Positions 28,801 through 36,553 of a stretch of DNA of 45,677 nucleotides are shown piece after piece. The notes beneath the pieces were generated by a model, which was given only the letters and a program-made list of their open reading frames with translations, was not told the origin of the DNA and did not search any database. The stretch's first letter is position 1; each line of letters begins with the position of its first letter. Origin of the DNA: Muricoccus roseus. Its GTDB lineage: Bacteria; Pseudomonadota; Alphaproteobacteria; Acetobacterales; Acetobacteraceae. Location of the stretch: the NCBI RefSeq assembly GCF_900141905.1, contig NZ_FQZF01000036.1, forward strand, positions 1-45,677, written 5' to 3'. The position numbers were made by a program, and so were the translations under genes.

Positions 28801-30486
28801 TTCGCGCACCTGCCGGCGCTCACGCCCCACGGCGAGCCCGGCCAGTACGGTGAGAAGCGAGAGCACGACCCAGAGCGTGTTCAGCGCGTTGGCCTGGAAT
28901 TCGAGCGATTCGTAATCGTTCGTGGCCATGCCGAAGATGCCGGAGAGCAGGCCGAGCACGAGGATGACGGCGAGGATGAAGTTCGGCCCCGTCGCGCGAA
29001 AGTCGAAATAGCCCTCCTCCAGCGTGCCGCCCTTGTCCGTCACGTTGAACTTGCCCCGCTTCGGGTCGAGCAGCGTGGTGAGCACCACAGGCAGCAGGTA
29101 GAGGGCCAGCACCGTCTCGTAGATCTCGGACCAGAAGGAGTGCCGGACCCGCGCCTGGAGCTTGGAGTTGGTGAGCACCGCATGGACCACATGCGGCCCG
29201 GCATAGGCGATGATGGCGAGCGGCGAGGCCGCGATGATGTTCTGCCCGAGGAGCAGGTAGGCCAGCGGCGCCGTGAGGAAGATGAAGCGCGGCACCGGGA
29301 AGAGGAAGTGCCACATCGAGGCGGCGTAGCAGAGCCGCTGCGTCATCTTGAGCCCCGGGCCGAGTAGCGGGTTCTCGATGCGGAAAATCTGCACCATGCC
29401 GCGGGCCCAACGCATGCGCTGGCCAATATGCGCGATCAGCCGGTCGGTCGCGAGGCCGGCCGCCAGCGGCAGGCGCAGATAGGCCGTGCGCCATCCGAGC
29501 CGCTGCATCTTGAGGCTGGCATGGCAGTCCTCGGTCACCGTGTCGGTCGGCACGCCGCCGATCTGCTCCAGCGCCGTGCGCCGGATCACCGCGCAGGAGC
29601 CGCAGAAGAAAGCGGCATTCCAGAGGTCGTTGCCCTGCTGGATCAGCCCGTAGAAGAGCAGCCCCTCATTCGGCACGCGCGTGCCGGAGGCCAGGTTCCG
29701 CTCGAAGGGGTCCGGCGAGTAGAAATGGTGCGGCGTCTGCACCATGGCCAGGCCGGCATCACGCACCAGCCAGCCCATGGTCATCTGGAGGAAGGCGCGC
29801 GTGGCCACGTGGTCGCTGTCGAAGATCACAACGTATTCGCCATCCGTACGGGCGAGGGCGTGGTTGATGTTGCCGGCCTTGGCGCCCTTGTTGTCCGGGC
29901 GGATCATGTAGCCGCAGCCCACCTGGGCGCAGAAGGCGCGGAACTCCTCGCGGCGGCCGTCATCGAGCACCACCACGTTCATCTTGTGGCGCGGCCAGTC
30001 CATGGCCATGGCGGCAAAGACCGTGGGCTTCACCACCTCCAGCGGCTCGTTATAGGTGGGGATGAAGATGTCGACCGTCGGCCACTCCTCCGGGTCCTCC
30101 GGCAGCGGCGCCGGGCGGCGCTCCAGCGGCCAGAGGGACTGGAGGTAGGAGAGCAGCAGCGCGATGACCGCGTAGATCTCGGCCAGCAGGAGGCCGGTGC
30201 CGAGGAAGGTGGACCAGAAGCCGGTGTAGTCCAGCGTGTCCGTGATGCGCCAATAGATGTAGCGCGTGGAGATCACGCCCGAGAGCAGGGCGAGGAAGAC
30301 CAGCGAGCCGCGCCCGGGCACGAGCGAGGTGATGGCGAAGACGAGCAGGCCGCCCACCGCCACCCAGGCCTGCTGCTCCGCCTCCAGCGGGGCCACGATG
30401 AAGGGCAGCGCGATCAGGAAGCCGAGCAGGACCGCGATGCGGCCCAGCCAGATGCTGCCGCCCACGGAACGGCGGAGGCGTCTCAT
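25816..30486 (-). CDS. bcsAB: Fused cellulose synthase BcsA-BcsB (catalytic and periplasmic subunits)
   Basis: A 1556-residue fusion, as known for AcsAB of acetic acid bacteria. BcsA half: N-terminal membrane helices, then the GT2 domain with DDG (175-177), FDSDH (222-226), TED (318-320) and QRMRW (356-360), more helices, and a PilZ domain with RRQVR (557-561) and DLSLGG (588-593), the c-di-GMP site. A basic Ala-rich stretch (about 695-740) leads into a signal-sequence-like segment, AAVLLALGLGLPFSAAAQS (742-760), and a Pro-rich linker. The BcsB half (about 850-1556) is periplasmic and ends in a membrane anchor (LGLLVIAALVIAIPLYW). The internal segment fits cleavage or a membrane anchor at the junction. 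It overlaps bcsQ and bcsC by 4 nt each. Confidence 0.96.
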   Translation of the reverse strand: MRRLRRSVGGSIWLGRIAVLLGFLIALPFIVAPLEAEQQAWVAVGGLLVFAITSLVPGRGSLVFLALLSGVISTRYIYWRITDTLDYTGFWSTFLGTGLLLAEIYAVIALLLSYLQSLWPLERRPAPLPEDPEEWPTVDIFIPTYNEPLEVVKPTVFAAMAMDWPRHKMNVVVLDDGRREEFRAFCAQVGCGYMIRPDNKGAKAGNINHALARTDGEYVVIFDSDHVATRAFLQMTMGWLVRDAGLAMVQTPHHFYSPDPFERNLASGTRVPNEGLLFYGLIQQGNDLWNAAFFCGSCAVIRRTALEQIGGVPTDTVTEDCHASLKMQRLGWRTAYLRLPLAAGLATDRLIAHIGQRMRWARGMVQIFRIENPLLGPGLKMTQRLCYAASMWHFLFPVPRFIFLTAPLAYLLLGQNIIAASPLAIIAYAGPHVVHAVLTNSKLQARVRHSFWSEIYETVLALYLLPVVLTTLLDPKRGKFNVTDKGGTLEEGYFDFRATGPNFILAVILVLGLLSGIFGMATNDYESLEFQANALNTLWVVLSLLTVLAGLAVGRERRQVRERARVGAVMPVGVVLPDGRLVPGETLDLSLGGAAVAAPRPDGLLDNAMVTLEIDLGPERVTIPAEALRWQEGRLQVRFVPQDMRDEGNITRVVLGRADAWVDWDDVRHDRPMRSLGEVVRSIGGLFRGDSQFSLRARRARRQAAARAARAQAPRAAAPAVAPGRGAEAAQRRAAERARRTAAVLLALGLGLPFSAAAQSPRPQAPTPPPAINQGAPFTPPPPPGSTGPAPFAPIPAPAGVPQYAPSPQPPAAAPATAPAVSPPPVLVAPSAPVTFGGETTPSIGSRTETRTLRQLGLRSPMQLRGLADLQGILFGIRSDEVVTSAKLTLQGATSPALIPELSQIAITMNEQFVGTITPERARPAFGPVEFQINPVFFADSNRLNFRFTGRYAVECNDPLSGLLWSTVSDLSTLQLTLERLPLNRDLARLPEPFFDPRLLREPLVLPVVMAEGAGNDAVRASIVASSWFAVQADYRGASFPVSSVVPSRGNAIVIATGSDSLPGLTLPRMDGPTLAIIPNPNDPNSVLLLVGGRSGAEAATAAQVLATAKEGLSGETATVAVNDLPARQPYDAPRWIRNDRPVRFGELVDPSELQSYGYAPGPVSVPFRTAPDLYTFRDRNLPVDVRFRAPPGPILDLAVSRLDAALNDVYLKSFPLREGEAGWPWNWVYRTVGNAGAERGEGTVGLPPYLVFGLNELQFRFDLRPLHRGDCVSVPGDIRSSIDPDSTIDLSAAYRYTELPNLAYFVGSGFPYTKMADLSTTAVVLPDRASALEISSTLNLIGRLAAIVGYPATRIEVARPGGLEAVSSRDLLVVGPLNRQPALSTLLRDGPITVEGNRVSVALPDMLESFRNIFLTDDRRLDRERLTATLGGAPGEGSGMLIGFQSPLNSDRSVIALTGSSPQGMEAMIGALRDPEQQPRIQGDLAYVTNGQVNSFKVSRNYGVGSLPITLLPQRYLTTRPDLMLGLLVIAALVIAIPLYWTLRQRAIRRLRIRS

Positions 30487-31349
30487 CGGCTGGCCTCGAC
30501 GGTGGGCTGGGGTGCCGGCAGGGGCTGGGGCAGCACGGCGGCCTCGGGCGTGGGCTGCGGCGCGGCACCCAGCATGGCCGCCGGCGGAGGCAGCGCCGCC
30601 GAGATCAGCCGCGCCACCTCCTTCAGGTCCGAAGCCGCGCGGCTCTCGGGCGCGTGGTCGAGAAGCAGGCGCTGGCAGGCCAGGCTTTCAGCCACCGTTT
30701 CCTCGCGGCTCATCGCGCCGAGCATCCGGAAGCCCAGATGCCGCGCGACCGCCTCGGCGGAGGCGCGCGACAGGCGCGAGGAGAGGTCCACCCCATTCAG
30801 CACCACGCGCAGGCGGCCGGCGAGCAGCGCCGCCATGGTCCCCGTGCCGAGGAAGCGGCCGCTCTCGATCTCCGGCACCAGTGCCGCGCTGATCGCCTCG
30901 GCCTGCAGCACGCCGATCACCATGGTCGCCATCGGCGCGAGCAGCGCCAGTGCCTGGGAGGGGCCGGGCGGCAGGTCCGCCACCACCACCAGATTGGGCT
31001 CGGCCAGCATCTCCCGGATCGGGTTGCCCAGCAGGTCCGGGTCGCGATCCAGCGCCGCGGCCAGGTCCAGCGCACCGCGCAGGTCCATCGCGCCATGGGG
31101 CAGCAGCAGCACGCCCGACGGGGTCTGGCGGAGCTGGCCGCGCCAGTCGCTGTTCCCCTGCATCAGCCCGGAGACGAAGCCGGCCTTGTCGGTCAGCGGC
31201 ACTCCGAAATGCAGGCGCAGCGCGTTCTGCGCGTCCAGGTCGATCGCGAGCACGCGGTGACCCAGGCGCTGCAACGCGTCGGCGAGATTGGCGGTGAGCG
31301 TGGTCTTGCCGACCCCACCCTTGGGCGACGCGAAGCAGATCAGCGACAC
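30483..31349 (-). CDS. bcsQ: Cellulose biosynthesis protein BcsQ (ParA/MinD-like ATPase)
   Basis: BcsQ is a cytoplasmic P-loop ATPase that places or regulates the cellulose synthase complex. The deviant Walker A KGGVGKTT is in SLICFASPKGGVGKTTL, with DLDAQNALRLHFG and VVADLPPGPS following. The C-terminal 35 residues are Pro/Ala-rich. The start is a GTG at 31349, preceded by AGGAG at 8 nt and giving the family-typical VSLICFASPKGG. The open frame extends upstream but only as a shadow of the next gene. Length is 288 residues. The stop overlaps the bcsAB ATG (ATGA). Confidence 0.92.
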   Translation of the reverse strand: MSLICFASPKGGVGKTTLTANLADALQRLGHRVLAIDLDAQNALRLHFGVPLTDKAGFVSGLMQGNSDWRGQLRQTPSGVLLLPHGAMDLRGALDLAAALDRDPDLLGNPIREMLAEPNLVVVADLPPGPSQALALLAPMATMVIGVLQAEAISAALVPEIESGRFLGTGTMAALLAGRLRVVLNGVDLSSRLSRASAEAVARHLGFRMLGAMSREETVAESLACQRLLLDHAPESRAASDLKEVARLISAALPPPAAMLGAAPQPTPEAAVLPQPLPAPQPTVEASR

Positions 31350-31365
31350 GACGTTGCTCCTGGAC

Positions 31366-32397
31366 TCAGGCGGCACTGCGGGCGAGGCGGACGCCGGCGG
31401 CGACGCGCCGCAGCAGCTCCGGAAGCGCGATATCCACCCGCGCCGCCGGCCAGTGGCGGGGAGAGGGTTCGGCCGTGGTGCCGCGCATGGCGTCCCCCAG
31501 CGCATCGAGCAGGGGGTAGTGGATCGGGGTCGATGCTGCACCGGGACCGAAGCCCATCAGCGCGTCCAGCAGAGAGGAGCCGGTGCTGCCCCCGACGCGC
31601 ATCGGCGGAAGGGCAGCGGGACCCTTGCCAAGTTCCGCCAGCATCGAGAGGACGGGCGCCTGTGGCACCAGCGGCGGCGCGGAAGGAAGGGCGGCCGGCG
31701 CGACCAGGGGGGCCGGGGCGACAGGCGCAGGGGCCATGGGCGCCGAGGCGACGGGTGCCGGGACAGTGGGCGCCGGCGCGACGGAGGCCGGGGGGATGGG
31801 CGCGGGAGCCACCGGCCGTGCCGCGATCGGCAGCGGCGGGACGGCAGCGGCAGGCTGCGGGGCGGGCCGCGTCGGCAGGGCCGGGGCGGCCTGGCTCGGG
31901 GCGGGCGGCACCTGGCCACCCAAGAGAACCTGCAACAGACTCTGCCCGGCAGGCTCCGCGGTCGGCAGCACCGGGCGGCTCAGCGGCGGCGCGGCAAAGG
32001 TGGGCGCGATGCCCCTGGGCGGCTGTGGAACGGTGGCCTGCGGCAGTGGCTCAGGCGCGACGGGCGCGCGATGCAGCACGGCGTGGGGGTTCGGCGCGGC
32101 TGACGGGGCCGCCTCCAGGGCGGCGGGCAGGTCGGCGCCGTGAAGTGGCGGCGGCTCCGGCAGCACGGGGGTCTTGGTCGCGAGCGGCGGAAGGGGATCG
32201 GCACCGCCCAGCACGGTATCGGGCGGAAGGTCGCTCGCGCCCGCCAGTGCGTCGCCCAGCGCACTGAATGCGGTGGTCTCGCTCGGCGGCGGAGCCGGCT
32301 GGGGATTCCGGACGGGCTCGTTGCCGAAGCTGCGGTACTTGAGCGATGGGGTCCGCAGGGCTGCTGCCATGCGGGCAACATCTGTGTCCTGGCGCAT
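31366..32397 (-). CDS. Proline/alanine-rich protein of the cellulose operon (BcsO/BcsP-like)
   Basis: This 343-residue protein is probably the first gene of the operon transcribed leftward to bcsD. Its N terminus (about 1-40: MRQDTDVARMAAALRT, LKYRSFGNEPVR) is ordered-looking. The middle 200 residues are almost wholly Pro/Ala/Val repeats such as VAPAPTVPAPVASAPMAPAP. The C-terminal 90 residues carry three similar short helices: SSLLDALMGFG, YPLLDALGDAMRG and LPELLRRVAAGV. No signal or membrane segment is seen. Proline-rich BcsO and BcsP proteins are known beside bcsQ in type I cellulose operons, so the call is by position and composition. The ATG at 32397 has GGAG 8 nt upstream; a TTG at 32448 is less likely. 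Confidence 0.65.
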   Translation of the reverse strand: MRQDTDVARMAAALRTPSLKYRSFGNEPVRNPQPAPPPSETTAFSALGDALAGASDLPPDTVLGGADPLPPLATKTPVLPEPPPLHGADLPAALEAAPSAAPNPHAVLHRAPVAPEPLPQATVPQPPRGIAPTFAAPPLSRPVLPTAEPAGQSLLQVLLGGQVPPAPSQAAPALPTRPAPQPAAAVPPLPIAARPVAPAPIPPASVAPAPTVPAPVASAPMAPAPVAPAPLVAPAALPSAPPLVPQAPVLSMLAELGKGPAALPPMRVGGSTGSSLLDALMGFGPGAASTPIHYPLLDALGDAMRGTTAEPSPRHWPAARVDIALPELLRRVAAGVRLARSAA

Positions 32398-32481
32398 CAG
32401 CCCCACTCCGTCCGCCTGCGGCGCCAGATTCGGCCGCCGACGCAGCAACGTTATCTTAATTTTGCGCCAATCCTAACCCTT

Positions 32482-33558
32482 TTAGAGACGAAGCCCCCGC
32501 TCTGCGGCCCCCATGCGGGCCACCAGCACCAAAGCTGTGTCATAATAGTCACGCCCAGCAGCGGGAATTTCGGGCATTGCCCGGTCCCAGCGCAGGCTCC
32601 TTTGCCGGGCTGCGAAACGGCCGATCTCGAGCACGCCGAGCCCCGCCGCGTAAGGCGCCACGCTGTCATTCGACAGGTCCGCCCAGGCCGGCACATGCCG
32701 CAGGCTGGCATCGGACCAGAAGGCAAGTGGCCCGGCCACGGCCGCCTCGTCGGACAGACCGGCCCAGCTCAACCAGAGCGGGACCCGGATCGCATCGTAG
32801 GAGAAACGCGCCGGCCAACCCTGCGCCGGGGAAACCAGCCCATCCGCCCGGGAAACGGCCAGCCAGTCCGGGGAAAGCCCCCAGCGCCCGAAGCGCGCGG
32901 CCCGGAGAAGGCGCAGCCCGTCGCTGGCCACCCGCAGCCAGGCCGGATCCGGCACCGCCTCGGCCAGCACGGCGATGGCGGGATAGGCGTAGTAGGACGG
33001 GTTGATGACGACATGGGTTCGATGCTCGAAGCCATGTACGCCGGGCAGCAGGACGAGATGACCGCCGGCCCGGCGGACCAGCAGGCGCAGGACGTCCCGC
33101 GCCACCGCCGTACCCTCCTCCGCCAGCGCCGGGTCCGACCAGCGCCGCCCGGCCCGGAGAAGGGCGCTCGCGATGAAGAGGTCGCCATCCGTGGCGTTGT
33201 TGCTGTCCTGGACCGCCGGCTGGCGGTCGGGCCGCCAGCGCCAGGCATGCAGCTGGTCCGTCTCCCGCCGGAGATGGCGGCGGGTCCAGCCCAGCATGCT
33301 GTCGAAGGCCGGTCTGTCGTCATGATGCTCGGCCAGGGCGAGGCCCCAGCCCTGCCCCTCGGAATGGGACTGGTTGCCGTTGCCGTTGTCGATCACCCGC
33401 CCTTCCGGGGAGAGGAAGCGGGCTTTGAAGGCGGCCCAGTCGCGCGCGTCGCCTGAGGTGGTGGCGGTGGCGGGCGAGCCGAAGGTGGCGGCCAGCCCGC
33501 CGCCGAGAAGGGCGAGCGCGGACCGGCGCGGAATCCGGCGCGGAATGTGGATCGGCAT
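32482..33558 (-). CDS. bcsZ: GH8 endoglucanase BcsZ
   Basis: A cellulase of glycoside hydrolase family 8 that trims glucan in the periplasm and is needed for proper cellulose export. The protein has 358 residues. The N terminus has twin arginines before a hydrophobic stretch (RRSALALLGGGLAATFGSPA) and a likely cleavage near residue 33, so Tat export is possible. The catalytic acid glutamate is in SHSEGQGWGL; the ATDGDLFIA motif holds the conserved aspartates; NPSYYAYPA and RFSYDAIRVPLW are GH8-typical. It is codirectional with and 84 bp upstream of the proline-rich gene, so it may lead the operon or be separate. Confidence 0.93.
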   Translation of the reverse strand: MPIHIPRRIPRRSALALLGGGLAATFGSPATATTSGDARDWAAFKARFLSPEGRVIDNGNGNQSHSEGQGWGLALAEHHDDRPAFDSMLGWTRRHLRRETDQLHAWRWRPDRQPAVQDSNNATDGDLFIASALLRAGRRWSDPALAEEGTAVARDVLRLLVRRAGGHLVLLPGVHGFEHRTHVVINPSYYAYPAIAVLAEAVPDPAWLRVASDGLRLLRAARFGRWGLSPDWLAVSRADGLVSPAQGWPARFSYDAIRVPLWLSWAGLSDEAAVAGPLAFWSDASLRHVPAWADLSNDSVAPYAAGLGVLEIGRFAARQRSLRWDRAMPEIPAAGRDYYDTALVLVARMGAAERGLRL

Positions 33559-33736
33559 GCCTCAGCCTGTCGCGCCCGCCATGAAGATCCGGTTACCGCG
33601 GCCCCGCCGCGCCCGCTCGCGGCGCCCTGCGGGGCATCTTAGCGTTCACGTTCTCGGGAAGTCACCCTTCCTTTGCGCCCACGGCCGAAGGTTTCGCCCC
33701 GTGCCTTGGGGCCGGGACGGTGCCATATGCCGGTGC

Positions 33737-35554
33737 ATGGCACCCCCACTCCTTCTTCTTCAGGGCATCCGGCAGGGCTTCGGCACCACGCCCCTGCTTC
33801 GCGACGCCACCCTGTCCGTCGCGCCGGGCGAGCGCCTGGCCCTTGTCGGCCGGAACGGTTCTGGGAAGTCCACCCTGCTGAAGGTCGCGGCCGGGCTGGT
33901 CACGCCGGATGGCGGCTCGCGCTTCCTCCAGCCCGGGGTCACGCTGCGCTACCTGCCGCAGGAACCCGACCTCTCCGGCCACGCCAACACCTTATCCTAT
34001 GTGGAGGCGGCGCTCGGGCCGGGCGACGACCCCTACCGGGCCCGCTACCTCCTGGAGCAGCTCGGCCTGACCGGGGAGGAGGAGCCGGCCCGTCTTTCGG
34101 GCGGCGAGGCGCGGCGCGCGGCCCTGGCCTCGGTGCTCGCCCCCTCCCCCGACATCCTCCTGCTGGACGAGCCGACCAACCATCTCGACCTTCCCGCGAT
34201 CGAGTGGCTGGAGGCCGAGCTCTCCTCTATGCGGGCCGCCCTCGTCCTCATCAGCCACGACCGGCGCTTCCTGGAGTCCCTCTCCCGCGCGATGGTCTGG
34301 CTGGACCGCGGCACGACGCGCCGGCTGGAACAGGGCTTCTCCGGCTTCGAGGCCTGGCGCGACCAGGTTCTGGAGGAGGAGGAGCGGGACGCGCACAAGT
34401 TGGCGCGGGAGATCGTGCGCGAGGAGCACTGGCTCCGCTACGGCGTCACCGCGCGCCGCAAGCGCAACATGCGCCGGGTCGGCGAATTGCAGGCGCTGCG
34501 CGAGAAGCACCGGCAACGCCGCGGGCCACAGGGCGGCGTGAGGCTCGCCGCCAGCGAGGCGGACGGGTCCGGCAGCCTCGTTGTCACGGCCGAGCGGATC
34601 TCGAAATCCTATGATGGCCGGCCGGTGGTGCGGGACGTGTCGGTCCGCATCCTGCGCGGCGACCGGATCGGGATCGTCGGCCCGAACGGCGCGGGCAAGA
34701 CCACGCTGCTGAACATGCTGACCGGCGAGCTGCCGCCCGATTCCGGCGAGGTCCGCCTCGGCACCGGAATCGAGATGGTCACGCTCGACCAGCGCCGGGC
34801 GAGCCTGGACGATGCGATGACCCTCTCGGACGCGCTGACGGAAGGGCGCGGCGACATGGTCCATGTCGGCGGCACGCCGCGCCATGTCATCGGCTACATG
34901 AAGGACTTCCTCTTCCTGCCGGAGCAGGCCCGCACGCCGCTCGGCGTGCTCTCGGGCGGCGAGCGCGCGCGGGTGATGCTGGCCCGCGCCATGGCCCGGC
35001 CGAGCAACCTGCTGGTGCTCGACGAGCCCACCAACGACCTGGACCTCGAGACGCTCGACCTGCTGCAGGAGATGATCGCCGACTATCCCGGCACGGTGCT
35101 CGTGGTCAGCCATGACCGCGACTTCCTGGACCGGGTGGCCACCAGCCTGATCGCCTATGAGGGCGACGGCCGGTGGCAGGACTATGCGGGCGGCTATTCC
35201 GACATGGTCGCCCAGCGCGGCCATGGCGTGCGGGCCCGCTTGGGCGAGGCGCCCGCGGTCGCCGCGCCGCGGCGCGCGGCCGAGGCGCCGTCCGCCACCG
35301 CCGCCGCGCGCCCTCGCCTCACCATGGCGGAAAGGCAGGCGCTGAAGACGCTGCCGGGGGAGATGGAGAAGCTCTCGGCCGAGATCGCCAAGCTCAACGA
35401 CATCCTCGCGGATCCGCAGCTCTATTCCCGCGATCCCGCGCGCTTCGCGAAGGCATCCGAGTTGCTCGCCCAGCGCCAGGCGGCACTGGGCCAGGCCGAG
35501 GAGCGCTGGCTCGAGCTGGAAATGCGGCGCGAGGAGATCGAGGCCGCCTCGTGA
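33737..35554 (+). CDS. ABC-F family ATPase (Uup-like)
   Basis: A soluble protein with two ABC nucleotide-binding domains and no membrane part; ABC-F proteins act on the ribosome or, in the Uup case, affect DNA/ribosome stability. Domain 1 has Walker A GRNGSGKST (near 38), LSGGEARRAALA and LLLDEPTNHLD. The linker helices (about 210-260) are shorter than those of resistance ABC-Fs. Domain 2 has GPNGAGKTT, LSGGERARVML and LVLDEPTNDLD. A C-terminal coiled coil (about 530-605; AERQALKTLPGEMEKLSAEI) resembles Uup. The ATG at 33737 gives MAPPLLLLQGIRQGFG and 605 residues; the frame is open upstream without similarity. Confidence 0.92.
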   Translation: MAPPLLLLQGIRQGFGTTPLLRDATLSVAPGERLALVGRNGSGKSTLLKVAAGLVTPDGGSRFLQPGVTLRYLPQEPDLSGHANTLSYVEAALGPGDDPYRARYLLEQLGLTGEEEPARLSGGEARRAALASVLAPSPDILLLDEPTNHLDLPAIEWLEAELSSMRAALVLISHDRRFLESLSRAMVWLDRGTTRRLEQGFSGFEAWRDQVLEEEERDAHKLAREIVREEHWLRYGVTARRKRNMRRVGELQALREKHRQRRGPQGGVRLAASEADGSGSLVVTAERISKSYDGRPVVRDVSVRILRGDRIGIVGPNGAGKTTLLNMLTGELPPDSGEVRLGTGIEMVTLDQRRASLDDAMTLSDALTEGRGDMVHVGGTPRHVIGYMKDFLFLPEQARTPLGVLSGGERARVMLARAMARPSNLLVLDEPTNDLDLETLDLLQEMIADYPGTVLVVSHDRDFLDRVATSLIAYEGDGRWQDYAGGYSDMVAQRGHGVRARLGEAPAVAAPRRAAEAPSATAAARPRLTMAERQALKTLPGEMEKLSAEIAKLNDILADPQLYSRDPARFAKASELLAQRQAALGQAEERWLELEMRREEIEAAS

Positions 35555-35558
35555 CGCC

Positions 35559-35579
35559 GCCGGGCGCCCTGCGCCCGGC
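35559..35579. terminator. Bidirectional hairpin between ABC-F and universal stress protein genes
   Basis: GCCGGGCGC (35559-35567) pairs with GCGCCCGGC (35571-35579) over a CCT loop. It sits in the 36-bp gap between two convergent genes, an ideal place for a shared terminator. There is no T-run on either side. Confidence 0.6.
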
Positions 35580-35590
35580 CTAGCCCGAGC

Positions 35591-36466
35591 TTAGCGGCAC
35601 ATCATCACGGGCATGTCGGCATTCTCCAGCACATGCCGCGTTACGCCACCAAGTATGAGCTGGCGGATGCGCGAATGGCTGTAGGCGCCCATGCAGAGCA
35701 GGTCGGCGTTGAAGTCCCGCGCTGCGCCGAGCAGCCCTGCCCCCACCTCGCGCGTGATGGGCTGGAACTCCACTGCCTCCGCCGTGATGTTGTGCCAGCG
35801 CAGGTAGGAGAGGATGCCCTTCACATCCGGTCCCCGGCGCTGGTAGTCGCGGCTGTACAGGATGCGCACGGCCTCCGCGCGATGCAGCCACGGCAGGGCG
35901 GCGGCAATGGCGGCAGCGCTTTCCGCCGTGCCGTTCCAGGCGCAGCAAACCCGCGTGCCGATGCTGGCTGGCGGCATGCGCGGCGCGATCAGCACCGGGC
36001 GCCCGCTGTCGAAAAGGATGGCATGCAGCGCGTCGGAGGAGGAGACATCCTCCCCCGCATCCGGATGGGGCACGACGGCCATGTCGTAGAGGCGCGATTC
36101 CTGCGCCACCAGATCCTCCTCCCGCCCCGCGACGGAGGCGAAGGACAGGGTGGCGGCATCCGCCTTCTCGGCCGCCTCGGCGGAGCTGGCCAGGACCACG
36201 TCCTTGCCGTCCACGAAGCGGTTGAACAGCGCCTGCACGCGGCTGGCGCGATCTCCGGATTCGCGCTCGGTCGCGGCCATCATCTCCTCGATCATCGCGC
36301 CGGACAGGCCCTCGCCCGCCAGGGGCGCGACGTCGCGGGCATCCACGCGCACATGGATGCAGTGCACATGGGAGTGCCATATGCGCGCGGTCATGACGGC
36401 GGTATGCAGCGCGGCCTCGCCGGCGGCGGTGCCGGTCAGGGGCAATAGGATTCGGCGGTAGGCCAT
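35591..36466 (-). CDS. Universal stress protein, tandem UspA-like domains
   Basis: A 291-residue cytoplasmic protein with two UspA-like halves. The first (about 1-145) begins YRRILLPLTGTAAGEAAL. The second (about 160-291) contains VCCAWNGTAESAAAIAAALP and the nucleotide-loop-like MGAYSHSRIRQLILGGVTRHV, ending with NADMPVMMC, a usual C-terminal strand. The second half keeps most of the ATP-loop pattern, the first does not. The ATG has GGAG about 12 nt upstream. Role in stress survival is by family only. Confidence 0.88.
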   Translation of the reverse strand: MAYRRILLPLTGTAAGEAALHTAVMTARIWHSHVHCIHVRVDARDVAPLAGEGLSGAMIEEMMAATERESGDRASRVQALFNRFVDGKDVVLASSAEAAEKADAATLSFASVAGREEDLVAQESRLYDMAVVPHPDAGEDVSSSDALHAILFDSGRPVLIAPRMPPASIGTRVCCAWNGTAESAAAIAAALPWLHRAEAVRILYSRDYQRRGPDVKGILSYLRWHNITAEAVEFQPITREVGAGLLGAARDFNADLLCMGAYSHSRIRQLILGGVTRHVLENADMPVMMCR

Positions 36467-36553
36467 GGTGGCAGTGCTCCCGTCGTGACCCGGCGAAGAG
36501 GCCTTTAGGCCCCCTCCCCGTGCCTCACCGAATCCGGTGCGGCACAGTCCAGT

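Noticed and set aside
26683-29367. 894-codon open frame opposite bcsAB
   Set aside because: Antisense of a gene with intact catalytic motifs; composition dominated by Arg, Gly and His with no family feature.
30050-30568. Separate 172-codon gene over the bcsQ-bcsAB junction
   Set aside because: Out-of-frame shadow of the coupled bcsQ/bcsAB overlap; no similarity or ribosome-binding site.
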